A stretch of 64,000 nt of DNA from contig OZ023273.1 in the NCBI GenBank assembly GCA_964007475.1, positions 138,295,308 through 138,359,307 on the forward strand, read 5' to 3'. The position numbers and the translations under genes were made by a program. Below are positions 50,326 to 62,350 of this stretch, one piece after another. The notes beneath the pieces were generated by a model that had not been told where the DNA came from, searched no databases, and saw only the letters and a list, made by a program, of their open reading frames with translations. This DNA is from Hybos culiciformis (taxonomy: Eukaryota; Arthropoda; Insecta; Diptera; Hybotidae). Numbering within the stretch: position 1 is the stretch's first letter; each line of letters starts with the position of its first letter.

Positions 50326-53300
50326 TCAAAGTTTAGTTGCAATTTTTAATTGTTCGTAAGCTTTTATCTTTCTTCGGTCAGCAAGACCCTTTTGATACAT
50401 TTCAATAACTGCCAAACGATTTTTCATCTTGGCAGCCAACTGTGTTAATGTATCAAATGTAATAAATTTTAATTAATTTTTGTTTGCAAAAAAAAAAAAA
50501 ATTTATTAAAAACAAAAGTTTTTACATCACTTGGCGTGTCAAGCTTGCTACGGCACCGAAATCTTTCCAAATGGTCATAAAATAATTCTTGTGTTTCGGA
50601 AATTGGCTGTTTAATACTCATTTCTGACATAAAATCTTCCTCTGAAGTTGGAATGTCGCTGTAATTGAAGGAACTTTCACTAAAAAAAATTTTAAATTCA
50701 AATTTATAATTGTCAAATTTATAATTGGAAAAACCAACTCCCATTTTTTTAAATTATAATTATTTTTTTTATAATTTTTATAAATGAAAATTTCTAAATG
50801 AAATTTCTTAAAAATCCCATTCATTCTACCCAATCGATCTCAGTAAAATAAATAGAACAACACAATCTCTTCGAAGTTGGGTCCCGCCCCTTATTTTCTA
50901 CAAACCTATAGCGGTAGTTATATTAACAAATTTTTTTTGGGACATTTTTTCTTGAAATTTTTTAATGTTTATACAACGTCATTTAATTCAAATTAAAAAT
51001 GAATGCTTACCCTGCCACATTTTCGTTTTCTTGTTCAAACTGCAACAAAAAAATAAAGAATTATTAAAATTATCTTAAATTTGTATCTGAAAGTTTATGC
51101 AGTTTCAATTCAAATAAATTAAAGATAAAATAATTATTTGTGTACTGGTTAATTTTAATTGTTAGTTGAATTCAAACAGAATTCCCTCTTAATTAATTAA
51201 ATCTTACATCAAATAATGATTTTCCACTTGTTTTGAAAAACTTAGTATAAATTTTTTCTATGTATTCTTTTCTAAACTGAGGATCTTCGGCATATCTTTG
51301 ATATTTTCGTACTATAGCTCTTCTACGTTTGGCAAGTAGAAGTTTCTAAAAAAAAAAAAAAAATTATAATTTTGAAAATATTATATTTTTCTAATTATTT
51401 ATACATTAATTTCTGGGTCTTCTAACCACCAACATCTAAATAGTTTTTTATCGATTTCCAGATCCGTGGGGATTTTAGCTTCCGGGAAAGGTGATTTAAT
51501 TTCTTTATTTTGAATTGGTTTTTGTTGTAAAACTGCTTTAAAAGCTTTTTGACGATCACAATAATTTTTAAATTGCGCTCGAACTTCTGCTAAATTAATA
51601 ATTTTAATTTGTTTCTGAAAAATGTTTTGGAAACATTTTAAAATAAAACAGTTTTTTTTTTAGTTAATCAATTATTTTAATTTTACTTGTATTTCATTAT
51701 CAGATTTTGTTACTGCAAAACGTTTCTCATATTGTTTTTTTTTTAATTGTCTTCTTGAAATTTGGATTCGATCAGGTTCTTTTGTTGCTTGAGAATGAGA
51801 GCTCGACATAAATTCCAATTCAGATGGTGGAATACAAAGATCATAATCTAAACCACAATTTGAATTACTGTCAGAATCTTCAACAATATCGTGAGCTGAA
51901 TCTAATACTGCCTGATAATTATAAATTAATGATATTAAATTTTAACTAGTTATGTATAGATAACTTAAATTATATAAAGTATACTCAATGTAAATAAAAC
52001 CAAAAAAAATAATAAGTAAATACTTGAATAAATTTCTTACAGGTTCAGTTTTAGTTTCGGTTTCAGGTAACGGAATATTAAGACCAAAAGATTTATATAG
52101 CGAAATATCAAGATCTGATTCATCTTTACCTTCAGGTAGATCATAATTCGCATCTAATTCTGCCTTAAAAATTATTTGTAAATTAATAATATTATTAAAA
52201 TTTAATTGTTTATATACTAACATACATATACACCATTTTAAAACAAAAACAAATAAATAAAATACTTGAATAAATATCTTACTGCAGCTTCAGCATGAGC
52301 TTCATCAATAAAATTTTCATTTCCCACATTACAGGCAGCAGTTGTTATTTTATTAATGTAATATTTTCTAAAAGACGGATCCAAGGTATATAACTCAAAT
52401 TTTCTATTTATTGCTCGAATTCTTTTTTTTAATAATTGTTTCTGAAAATTGAAATTATATTTATTTAAAAATTTTAAAAATAATAAAATCAATTCTTATA
52501 CATAATAATGTGGTTCAATTTCTTCATAGTAATAATTTCTGTCCAATTTTTTATCATAAAGTTCCATTTGTTTGAGTACTTCTGATTCCGCTTTTATGTT
52601 TGGAAGTTCTTCGGACCTAGCAAATTGTAATCTCAAAAATGCTTTCATGACTCTCTCTTTATTTATATTTGAATGATACTCTAGAATTGCATTAAATCTT
52701 AAATAACGCTTTAGTCGAACCTATAATAAAAAAAAAATAAATAAAACATTAATTTATATTGTACTATATCTAAATGTATATTATATGAAATAAATATATA
52801 ATTTTCTCACTTTATTAGGAGAATCATTATTATAGATTTTTTGTCGACGTATCGTTTGTATTAATTTGAGTTTTGTTTTAGTTAATGGTGGTATATAATT
52901 TTGCAGCTCTGGATCATCCTCGAATAATTCGGTTTCAGAAAAAAAATTTGCTTCCGAATCGGGAATTAGACTTCGAAATGAAGTATCACTCGCTTCATTT
53001 TTTATACATTGAACAAGTTCTCCTTCTTCAAACTTTGGTATCTTAAAAATTAATTTTCAATTCAATTAAAAACTAACTAAATAAAAATCAACTTGAATAT
53101 TTACATTTACTCTTCCAATTTTCAAGAACTCATCAAGTTCTTCATCAAGCAGATAATCTTCCTGAAATCAAAAAACAAATTGGACCTATAATATAGAAGT
53201 TATGTAATAAAATAAAACTTAATTTACTAATCGAACTCTAGATTCATTCGCATATTCATTGTCTTCGAATCTGGATGAACTTTCACTTAAGTCACGTGAC

Positions 53301-53475
53301 CAATCTTCAACACTTTTAAAATGTTGCGAATTTTTAGCACTTTTAAAATGTGACGAATTTTGAGCAATTTGATGTTGGAACGATTTTTCGAAACTAAAAT
53401 TTTACAAATAAAATTGTACAATTGATAAAAAAAAAAAAAAAATTTTTTTTAAAAAAATAAATAAATTTACCTCAT
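50326..53475 (-). CDS. Unrecognised 13-exon gene with an internally repeated exon module (about 609 residues)
   Basis: Coding exons (minus strand, in order): 53475-53471, 53393-53228, 53161-53105, 53041-52811, 52720-52502, 52441-52283, 52163-52041, 51911-51687, 51614-51405, 51345-51208, 51039-51011, 50679-50526, 50439-50326. Every join keeps frame, start and stop are present, and introns are 60-330 bp. The protein is charged and probably helical, with acidic linkers (DYLLDEELDEFL) and basic helices (KKRIRAINRKFELYTLDPSF). Exons 4-5-6 and 8-9-10 are diverged copies: both sixth-type exons share K-LL-KR-RAI-RK-Y-DP-FRK-YI-KI, and both fifth-type exons share DKKL-R. Exons 12-13 repeat the first part again (IPTSEEDFMSE, AKMKNRLAVIEMYQKGL). 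There is no signal peptide, membrane span or recognised domain. It could be a fast-evolving nuclear or germline protein, but that is a guess. Confidence 0.85.
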
Positions 53476-53916
53476 AACTTTCTGACTACAAATTTTTATA
53501 TTTAATTTATGCGAAAGTATAATTTGATAGTAATTTAGAAAATTTATGAAATATGATACTTTTGTAATTTTTATTTTATTGAATTGAATAATTGAATTTA
53601 TTTATTTTGATTTGAAACTATATGAAAACTTCTCCTATTTTTTAAATTTGAAAGTTAACTTAATACAATACTTATATAGGTATACGATAATTCGAATGCT
53701 GACCCAGTTTTGATCATAGATTGGATATGCTACCGGCCAAGAAGACACATTATCTAGGGTGGCTTTTTCTTAATTTTTAATCGACGTCTACAACTACCCA
53801 ATATACTAATTTTAGTCAGGGTTCCTTGAAATGAGCTAAAAAATCAAAACTTGGAGATACAATGTCAAAGTTTTATTAATTCTATTTTCAAATATTTTTT
53901 TTTTTTCATACAAAAT

Positions 53917-54231
53917 AGGGTTGGGTACTTTTGCCCGGAATTCATTTGACCGAAATTATTTTGACCGGAATTTCTTTTGCCCAGAATTTCATTTGACTGC
54001 TTTCATTTGCCTGAAATTTTTGATTTGACTGAAATATAAAATATACCTCTTGATACAAAATATACCTAGATTTAATATTTTTTTGTTAAAATTTCAGGCA
54101 AAAAAATTTCCCGGGCAAATAAAATTTCAGGCAAAAAAAAGTTCCGGGTAAATAAAATCCGGGTAAAAAATAAAAATTCCGGTCAAATGTTATTCCGATC
54201 AAATGAAATCCTGGAAAAGGTGCCGCTCCCT
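53917..54231. mobile_element. Foldback-like element with CCCGGAATT/GACCGGAATTT words
   Basis: The left arm repeats TTTTGCCCGGAATTCATTTG and GACCGGAATTTC. The right arm carries the complements (TTCCGGGCAAATAAAATTTC, AATTCCGGTCAAATG). Outer ends share TAGGG and the CCTTTTCC/GGAAAAGG edge. About 315 bp, no coding. Confidence 0.7.
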
Positions 54232-55965
54232 ACAAAATAACGAATTTAATAATTGAAACTTAAAATTTTGAGATAAAAAAAATCTATAACTTTATTTAAA
54301 TCTTGCTTAAATCAAATTAGGTATTTTAAAGTAGGATTTTAAAATTAGTGCATAAATATTAAGTTGATTCGATGCTCAATAATGAACAACAGGATGATAC
54401 AAACAATTCAATAACTTTTAATTTCCCAAGTAAATATTTTATAAGACTTCTGACAGTAAAAACAGATAAAATCCAGTACCAAATCAAGGATATACCTGTT
54501 TGACTGTTTTTTTTTTAAATTGACTCACTTCATTACCCTTTTAGGAGTTCATTCGAATACCATATTGCAAATTCTATCTTCTTTGGAGGCTATTTTTTTA
54601 TAACCTAATTTTCTGATGTACGGACATGAATTGTAAATGTTTATTTTGAAATTTGAGAATCACATAAATTTATTGGTAATGTGATTAATGAATGTGTTGT
54701 GTATAATTCCCGGCTGTTCGAATAATGGCATATGAAGTTTATTTGTTATCGATGGACAAGATTTTTTTAATTCAAAATCAAAAAAAGTTGTTTTGTTGTG
54801 ATAGAGTCAGTCAGTTAAACGTGTCTTATCTACATAAACTCACCACAAATTTCCTTCTTACTAATGATTATTGATGTAAAATTTCGATCTATTATTTCTG
54901 TTGTTCCATAAAAATGGTACAAAGATTATTATTGAACAACTATTTACTTTACATTTTTATCTTGACTTTAGAAATCTTTTATTGTTGTCTTCTTAAAATA
55001 CTTTAATGTTGTCTTTCTTCTTTACTTGACGAGTGATTTTAGTTTCTACATGAATGAAGATGCGAAATTATACGATACATGAATTAATTTAAGATATTTT
55101 ATTGAATTAATTTTTAGGAAGTGCGAAACATTTTCGACACAGATTACAAACAATTAAAGTATGAATTACTAAAATTTAAAGAATAATTTTATAACAACTA
55201 GTTGAGATTGCCTGGTTTCACACGGGGAGTGCCAATATCCATCATTGCTTCTGTGTGTGTGTGAATGCTACACAATAGCTATGAAATCATAAATTTCAAA
55301 ATTTGGTATATAGCCCGGAGTTTTAGGACCACGAATTTCACTCAAATTCAATAAGCGGTTTACGCGTGAAAGAAGACAGAGCAACATGCAGAGAGTTTTC
55401 ATTTATTAGAAAGATTGAAAACTATTTTATTAGGATGTATAGGTTTTAAGCAAAGGTTCGAAAATGAACGATTGGTTTTTTATAACGTATCTTCTTATTT
55501 ATTAATTTTTTTTTATTAATTTAGTTTATAACATAATCAACTCTGTGGCACCAGGAATACACGGTACTGCGATAGGAATGGCAACTTAATAAGATCTTTA
55601 AATAAACAATAGCCAGAGTTTAAACCATAAATAAACATTTAAAACATTAAAATTTTTTTAAACATAATTAACATGATCCTGTTAATTGTAATTGTAGTCC
55701 TTCACGGAAAGAATTTTTTTTACTACAAATGTATATTCGCTTTTCTTAACCTTAGAAAATATTCAAATACAGTTAAAATATGTTTTAATACGTGTGCAGT
55801 AATTTAAGCATATTTTTCTGAAATTGATCCAACAATTTTTTTTAATAATATAAGTACCATTTTCTTAATTTTATTGAAAAAATTGCAGGTTAAAATAAGA
55901 AAACGTTTGCTTAAATACAGAAAATAATTTCTAATGTCACAGTCAGAAAATGTACTAAATTTCAA
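54232..55965. other. Intergenic, no gene recognised
   Basis: AT-rich sequence. A less AT-rich patch at about 55210-55400 with a TGTGTG run looks like decayed mobile DNA, but no family is recognised. Confidence 0.4.
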
Positions 55966-56160
55966 TACCGTAGCTGAGTGGTAGTGTTGACGAATCTCAA
56001 TGCTAAGGACGCAGGTTCAAATCCCAAAGAAGGCATAAGAAATAAAATTATAGAATTTAATAAAAATAAAAAAAATAAATAAAAAAAAAAGATTAAAAAA
56101 AATAAAATAAAAAAATATTAAAAAAAAAATAAAATAAAATAAAATAAAAAAAAAATTTAT
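55966..56160 (+). mobile_element. tRNA-derived SINE with long A-rich tail
   Basis: Box A TAGCTGAGTGG (55971-55981) and box B GGTTCAAATCC (56014-56024) are at tRNA spacing. They are followed by a short body (AAGAAGGCATAAGAAATAAA) and over 100 bases of A and AAAAT-type tail. Best copy of the family also seen at 49400-49540. Confidence 0.82.
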
Positions 56161-56266
56161 TTTATTTTCTTATCTAAAATCATTACAGAATTTTCTTGAA
56201 ATTAGCATTGCAAATGGATAAATTAAGAAATAATTTATTTAAAACAAATTATTTTATACTAAAATT

Positions 56267-56600
56267 TGTGATATTTATTTATTTATTTATTTATTCCATA
56301 ATAGTACATTAAATGTAAAACTTATGGCTAAATACACGCCAGCGTGACCAGACCATAATGGCGTATCTTTAAATTTTTAATTTATAATTATGTATACATA
56401 TTTTCTTTTTTTAATATAATAATATGTTTTATGCAGTTTCTTACTAGGCGCTAAACCGATAGGGTTTATGCTTGATTTATGTCAGTTAATTCTTTCCGTG
56501 TTCTAACAAGATGTTGCAGGTGTTGATTTTGTCGACAGGTAAAATAATTAGAATAAAAACAATAACGAAGCTTAAACTTTACAAGCGTACAGTGATTAAA
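56267..56600 (-). mobile_element. Probable 3' end of a non-LTR retrotransposon
   Basis: On the minus strand a non-coding end (TGGTCTGGTCACGCTGGCGT, then GTACTATTATGG) terminates in an (AATA)n tail at 56273-56296. This is the usual finish of CR1/Jockey-type LINEs. No reverse transcriptase is left. Confidence 0.45.
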
Positions 56601-56785
56601 ATAAAACTCTCAGGTATGGTGGGGGGAGGCAGAAAGCGACTTTATTAATTTTAAATTTTTAAAATAAAAATGTGTTTAAAACAGGATTATTTTTTAGTTT
56701 CTTTTTAAAAGTAATTACATAATTGATATAATTAAATTATACAGTATTAGAAATTTAGAAAAAAAAAGTTATGAAACCATCTTCA

Positions 56786-57013
56786 TCAAAAACCATACCG
56801 TCCTACACCCTGTCCTTTTCGGCGATATCTAGAAAAGTATGTGGGAGCATAACATGTCTCAGCGTCACTGTCGTCATTTATCCAATGGCCAGGAATATTG
56901 TCCATTATTCCTGGAGCTGTAGCGTGTAGTTTCCTCACATTGTCTTTTAAATTAAATTCACGTTGGCGTGCTGCCTTTCCAAAAAAATGTCCTTCTTGTA
57001 ATGTACCATAAAA
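56786..57013 (-). CDS. Terminal coding exon of an unidentified minus-strand gene
   Basis: After a good acceptor (AATTTCAG, read on the minus strand) 75 codons are open and end in TGA at 56788-56786, with an AATAAA at 56646-56641. The translation includes FYGTLQEGHFFGKAARQREF, HATAPGIMDNIPGHWIND and YAPTYFSRYRRKGQGVGRYG. Codon use and composition contrast sharply with the flanks, so coding is very likely. I do not recognise the family. Upstream exons would lie to the right, across the repeat nest or beyond the window; none was found in 57-64 kb. Confidence 0.7.
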   Translation of the reverse strand, partial: FYGTLQEGHFFGKAARQREFNLKDNVRKLHATAPGIMDNIPGHWINDDSDAETCYAPTYFSRYRRKGQGVGRYGF

Positions 57014-57099
57014 CTGAAATTTTTAATTTATACATAGTTTATGGCGCCACGAATTAGGACCTAATGAACTAGAACCTAAAAAGCAAAATGAACTAGAAC

Positions 57100-58216
57100 C
57101 ATGGATATATAAACAGGATTGCTGACTCCTGAACAAATTTTTATCAGAAGACATTCCTGAAAAGTATCCGTAGTTTCAATGACCATCGGTAGGAATAAGG
57201 GACGAACGAAACGAAGGAATCCCTTATTTAAGTTAATATTTTTAGCCGAAATAACTGCCGAGCCGAATAATAATCCCTTATTCAAGTGAATAATTATTTC
57301 ATAAGCTTAAATTATTAACTTGAATTTTAGCTTTCTTTCAGTACTATAAAATAATTATTCTTTCATAAAAACTTTATAACTAATCATAAGATAGCAGTAG
57401 CTTGTTATTTTGGAAGCTCGCTGGCTTTGTTTAAAATTTATAAATAAACAAATTTTATTACTGTTCGACTTCGGTAGTAAACAATTAAACGTCAGTTTAT
57501 AAAAAAAATTGAATTTAAAGATAATTTAAAAAAAAGTAAAATAGTGCATTTTTTAATTTAAAATAACGAAAAAATAAAGTAAAAAAAAATTTAAAGACAT
57601 AAAATCAGTGTTAAATTCCTTTTTTAAAGCGATTATGTCGGAAAAACTTAGGCTTAAATCGGAAAATATTTTGGAAAGTCAGGATATCTGAGTTCCGAAG
57701 GAGTTTTGTCTTTGCAGTCGGCATTTTTTGGATAAAAATATTTTTCGGTCAACCCATTTTTAAGGCAGGAATTGATTATTCAGCTGAAAACGTAAATTAA
57801 TTTTTATATTTTTTTTGAATATTTAACAGATACCAGGAAAATTCATAGGAAGAATTTATTTTTCTTTTAACAGGACCACGAGCTCATTAGATTAAAAACA
57901 AGTTCTGTTCCAATATTCGGAAAGGGAATTCAGTTGTCTGAAATTATTGCAGAAAACTCGTAAAATAATTTTAATAATGGTATTATTTAGAATTAAAATC
58001 TTATATCTACATTTTTATATTGGAAAAAAAATGAAACTGTTTTACTTAAAAGATAAATAATCAAATTTGTTCCCGATGAATTAACCATATTTCAGTTTAC
58101 AAATTAATAAATGTAAACAACATAAGGGACTAACCTAGCGGTGGTAAGTGATACTTTGGATATTTTTTAGGAACGAAAATTTTCTATGAGTCAAAAATCC
58201 TGTTTATATATTCGTG
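57100..58216. mobile_element. 1117-bp non-autonomous DNA transposon with 8-bp target duplication
   Basis: The ends are imperfect inverted repeats of about 29 bp (CATGGATATATAAACAGGAT on the left, with its near complement on the right). ACTAGAAC is duplicated at 57092-57099 and 58217-58224. A CA start with an 8-bp duplication fits P-element-like or hAT-like non-autonomous elements. No transposase frame is present. It sits inside a repeat unit of the flanking tandem array. Confidence 0.8.
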
Positions 58217-58249
58217 ACTAGAACCTAAAAAATATTTTTTTTTAGGCTC

Positions 58250-58876
58250 TATACCTTTTCAACTTCAAATTGGAAATAATCATTTTCAAATTGGAAATAA
58301 TCATTTTCAAAATGGAAATAATCATTTTCAAAATGGAATTAATCATTTTCAAAATGGAAATAATCATTTTCAAAATGGAATTAATCATTTTCAAAATGGA
58401 AATAATAATTTGAAATTGGAAATCAATTTTAAAATAGCAAGGTAGCAAGCCAGATTCGCTCAAACATTGTTTGAAGTTTTTTATTAGTTGCATCTTTGCC
58501 AAAAAGTGCAATATATAAAAAAAATATTTTTGTTGAAAAAAATGTCGTACATTGCACAAATTTGCTTTTTAATATTATCAGGTTCCCATTTCTTAATATA
58601 CGACATTTTTTTAATAAAAATATTTTTTTGCATGTTTCACTTTTTGGCAAAGATGCAACTTATAAAAAACTTCAAACACTGTTTGATCAAATCTGGCTTG
58701 CTACCTTGCTATTTTAAAATTAATTTCCAATTTGAAAATGATTATTTCCATTTCGAAAATGATTAATTCCATTTTCAAAATGATTATTTCCATTTTGAAA
58801 ATGATTATTTCCAATTTGAAATTGATTATTTCCATTTTGAAAATGATTATTTCCAATTTGAAGTTGAAAAGGTATA
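58250..58876. mobile_element. Foldback element with 21-bp tandem-repeat arms
   Basis: The left arm begins TATACCTTTTCAACTTCAAA and repeats ATGGAAATAATCATTTTCAAA; the right arm is the complement. Between them lies a less repetitive inverted core (AGCAAGGTAGCAAGCCAGAT, GCATCTTTGCCAAAAAGTG). A second, cut-off copy is at 63690-64000. Confidence 0.82.
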
Positions 58877-59090
58877 GAACCTAAAAATTATGAATTAGGA
58901 CCTAATGAACTAGAACCTAAGAAAAAATTTTCTAAACTCAAAAATTTACTAAAAACTAAAAAAAAAAATGAACTAGAACCTAAACCAAATGAACTAGAAC
59001 CTAAACAAAATGGACTAGAACCTAAGCAAAATGAACTAGAACCTAAACAAAATGGACTAGAACCTAAACAAAATGAACTAGAACCTAAAA

Positions 59091-60164
59091 AAAATGCCAG
59101 TTTCCAATTAATTTTTGAAATATATTAATAATTGAAGTGAAGACCTGAAATGGAAAAATATGTAATATTAAGACATGAATCAAGAACAATATGCAATATA
59201 TTCAATAAGCAAGGGGGCTTCAGTTGTGAAAAAGAAAGGTTTTAACACCTTTTCCGAAAGAACACGCGAGTTCAGAACTGTGTTTGGTACAAAGTTCTTG
59301 TTTCAAAGAAATGATGTCAGACACGCGGGGTCTGCGAAGGGCGCCACCCGCGCCCGTCTAATTTAAAATCACGATTTCAGTTGGCTAAGTAAATACATTT
59401 TATCTTGATATTGTTAATTGTGATATTTAAATCGAGTAAAATAAACCGGTTGTGAACAGTTATTTCAAAATTTTCCATAATTCACACCTATTTTATCATT
59501 ACCGTGGTAAGTGTTTTTGAGGACACAATTCTTATTAACTCGTAAAGTAATTTGTCTGTATATTTCTTTACTATTTTCGACACTCTCGTAGACCCACTTT
59601 TCGTCATCACAGCGAGCTGAAATTTGGCACACAGGTTCATGTCGCGTGACAATTGAAGCTATCAAAATTTGAAGCGGAAATTTCCATGGAAAATCCGGAA
59701 AATCGGGAAAAATCATTTGAAAATTTGGTACAAATTTGAGTAGTGATAAATCCATTTTAGGAAAAATGCAAAGTTTTGTGATTTTTCCGAAAAAATTTTC
59801 CGACTTTTCCGGAAAATTTTCCGGTAAAAAAGTTTTCTAAATTATGCAGGATCAAGTTCCCTATCAACTGGCATCATTACTTTCTCTCCGACAATGATGA
59901 AAACTTGCAGAAAAAATCGAAGAAAATTCATGTAAAACGCTTTTCCGGAGTTTTTCCGACCAAGGGAAGCGTTTGAGCGTTTTGCAACCTGAGACAAAGT
60001 TGTAGAGCGAAATGAGTTGCATAAAGTTGCTTTTGCAGAAAACTCCATGGAAAAAGCGGAAAAATTTTCATCGACATGATTAGTCATAAAATTGTTTTCA
60101 AACATCTCCATGCAGCACATAATAACAATTTAGTTAACGTGAAAAAGGCAGAAAATAAAAATAA
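59091..60164. other. Mixed repeat-derived sequence
   Basis: Less AT-rich DNA with TTTTCCGGAAAATTTTCCGG clusters near 59790-59825 and several short open frames on both strands that show no recognised family. Probably mobile-element derived. Confidence 0.4.
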
Positions 60165-60393
60165 GTTAAAAACGAGTTTTCCAAAAAAGTAGAAAATAAC
60201 TTTTTCTTCACACACAGAGGTGGACTCAGATTTTTTGATTGGAACATTTCCCTTGAATATTCTTTCTCTTCATGAATCAAATCACTTACGTCCCAATCAA
60301 AAAATCTGAGTCCACCTCTGTGTGTGAAGAAAAAGTTATTTTCTACTTTTTCATGCGGCCTGGCCTCAGTTTTTTGGAAAACTCGTTTTTAAC
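60165..60393. mobile_element. Palindromic MITE-like element, about 75-bp arms
   Basis: The left arm (GTTAAAAACGAGTTTTCC through CACACAGAGGTGGACTCAGA) and the right arm are near-perfect complements. The right arm has about 20 extra bases (CATGCGGCCTGGCCTCAG). Loop about 50 bp. Confidence 0.8.
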
Positions 60394-60524
60394 TTTTTTT
60401 TTTTTAATTGAAATAATAAAAAATATTTTTGAAGTTTAGACTTCTTTACGTTTCAATACTAAAAAAGAAAAGCACTCAATAATCATTTTTGTCATTTATA
60501 AAAACAAAATAATTTAGCGCGAAA

Positions 60525-60842
60525 AATTTTGGGTAAGGAGCTGCGGTTAGGGTCTTCCCGGCTCAAAATTTACAAAAAAAACACACGAAGCAGTCATAGA
60601 ACTGCCGACAGAAGTTAATACTTAAAAGATTTAAACTATGAAATAACAGTGGCTGCAAATGATGGGCTACTCAGTACAAAATGTAAATTAAATCAAAAAT
60701 CAATTTTATTGAAGGCAAGATTTTGTATTTTAATTTACATTTTGTACTGAGCAGCCCATCATTTGCAGCCACTGTTATTTCATAGTTTAAATCTTTTAAG
60801 TATTAACTTCTGTCGGCAGTTCTATGACTGCTTCGTGTGTTT
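60525..60842. mobile_element. Foldback MITE with about 110-bp arms
   Basis: Arms run from AACACACGAAGCAGTCATAG to TACAAAATGTAAATTAAA and back in complement, with a loop near 60692-60731. The lead-in TTGGGTAAGGAGCTGCGG is shared with the deleted copy at 49639-49842. Confidence 0.85.
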
Positions 60843-61344
60843 TTTAATTTTATTTAGATTTCTGTTTTTTTCTTTTAATTTAATTGATTAAAATTTTTAA
60901 ATATTTCGAATTTTTTGCAATAAATTCAGGAAAAATTGTTTTTATGTCATTACCGTGATGTCATTCCCATGGTTCGTTAGCTTACACGGGAATGAGTTGA
61001 TCGGTACAAATTCTATGAAAAATCGAAAAATTCGAAAAATGCGGTGTTCCCTTTAAGAATAAGTTCGAAATTATCTGAAGCATCTAACAAATACTGTTTA
61101 AATCTCAAAAATAGTTTTTTTTTTACATTTTTTATTTAGTTTTCCGCCAGTTTCCGTGGAACTATCCACACATATTTATTTGGGTAATTTTTTCTAAACT
61201 GCACAATTTCAAAATATTTTTTCAAAAAAAAAAATTTATTTATTTTTTTTTTTAAATTGGTTTTATTGCATTTATACAGAATTTCTAAGCAATAAAATAA
61301 AGTCAGCAAAAACGGTTTCAAGAAAAATTAAATTTAAAATTTAA

Positions 61345-61664
61345 GGTAGACAGGGGAATGACAACCAGATACAGGGGAATGACAATAAGAGACAGGGGAA
61401 TGACAACAAGAAACAGGGGAATGACAATCACATATTCTTCAAACGTTTCTTTAACTTTTTTTTTGCCCCCGGAAATTGAAAAATTTCCCAATCTGGCAGC
61501 CCTGTTAAATATTCACAGACTGTGAAACTCAATGATCCCTGTCATTCCCCTGTCATAGCATGTCATTCCCCTGTCATAGCATGTCATTCCCCTGCCATAG
61601 CATGTCATTCCCCTGTCATAGCATGTCATTCCCCTGTCATGGCATGTAATTCCCCTGCCCTACC
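61345..61664. mobile_element. Foldback-like element built on ACAGGGGAATGACA
   Basis: The left arm holds four copies of ACAGGGGAATGACAA. After about 90 bp the right arm holds TGTCATTCCCCTGTCATAGC in about six copies. The edges GGTAGACAGGGG and CCCCTGCCCTACC match. Further lone copies lie at 61680-61700 and near 62030. Confidence 0.78.
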
Positions 61665-62169
61665 TGAGACAAGGGAATGACCGACAGGGGAATGACAAAA
61701 TTTAAGGTTTCCTTGTTTACTACCAAACCCACATACTTACCAAAATGATCTAATTTTAAAGTTACCTTGGAAACACAATTAAAACAATATTTAATCTTGC
61801 GTTTATGATTTGTTACAATACTAAGGCCAATAAGAGACACAGAGTAATGACAGTGAATAAAAATACTTACCAATATAGAAGAGGAAATCACAAATCTTAC
61901 AGGTCCATGCTTGTTTCTGAAAACAAAACAATTCAAGATGGGGTCTCTGGTAATACAAGTGATCATCAGGTGGTAATACTAGCTAATATAAGTGTTGCCA
62001 GATATATAATATAATAAGTTTTTCTTTACGACAGGGGAATGACAAGAAAACCAAAGGACAACTTTAAATGTTATCTACGGAAAAAACAAATGATGGTATT
62101 TCATCAATTGTTAATTTTTTAGGTTTATATGACAGTAATTAATAATTTCAATGGGTTGGGGTCTAAGTC

Positions 62170-62335
62170 CCGGAAGCCAAAATCCCGAGTACAAAAGCCC
62201 GAAAAAAATCCCGGAAGATAAAATCACGGAAGCCAAAATCCTGGAAAACAAAATCACGGAAACCAAAATCCCGGATAGACAAATGCCCGGAAACCAGAAA
62301 ACAGCAGGGATAAAATCCCGGAAATTTTAATTTAG
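62170..62335. repeat. CCCGGAAGCCAAAATC tandem repeat
   Basis: About nine diverged copies of an approximately 16-18-bp unit. A short run of the complement (TCCGGGATTACG, TTCCGGGATG) appears at 62834-62872, past the 80-bp minisatellite, so the two may be arms of one foldback structure. Confidence 0.7.
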
Positions 62336-62350
62336 AAGAAAAAATTAACT

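Larger units (their letters stand above)
57065..59090. repeat. GAACTAGAACCTAAA tandem repeats flanking nested elements
   Basis: The unit AATGAACTAGAACCTAAA occurs at 57065-57099, resumes at 58217, and then runs in about eight copies at 58893-59090, all in the same orientation. The array is split by the 1.1-kb element and the foldback element. A related stretch is at 63628-63660. Confidence 0.85.

Noticed and set aside
58242..58766. Open frames on both strands of the 21-bp foldback
   Set aside because: They are translations of the repeat arms and appear in mirror image on the two strands.
59465..60120. Two minus-strand open frames of 92-96 codons
   Set aside because: No domain recognised, no splice context, and the region contains repetitive TTTTCCGG words; probably mobile-element derived.
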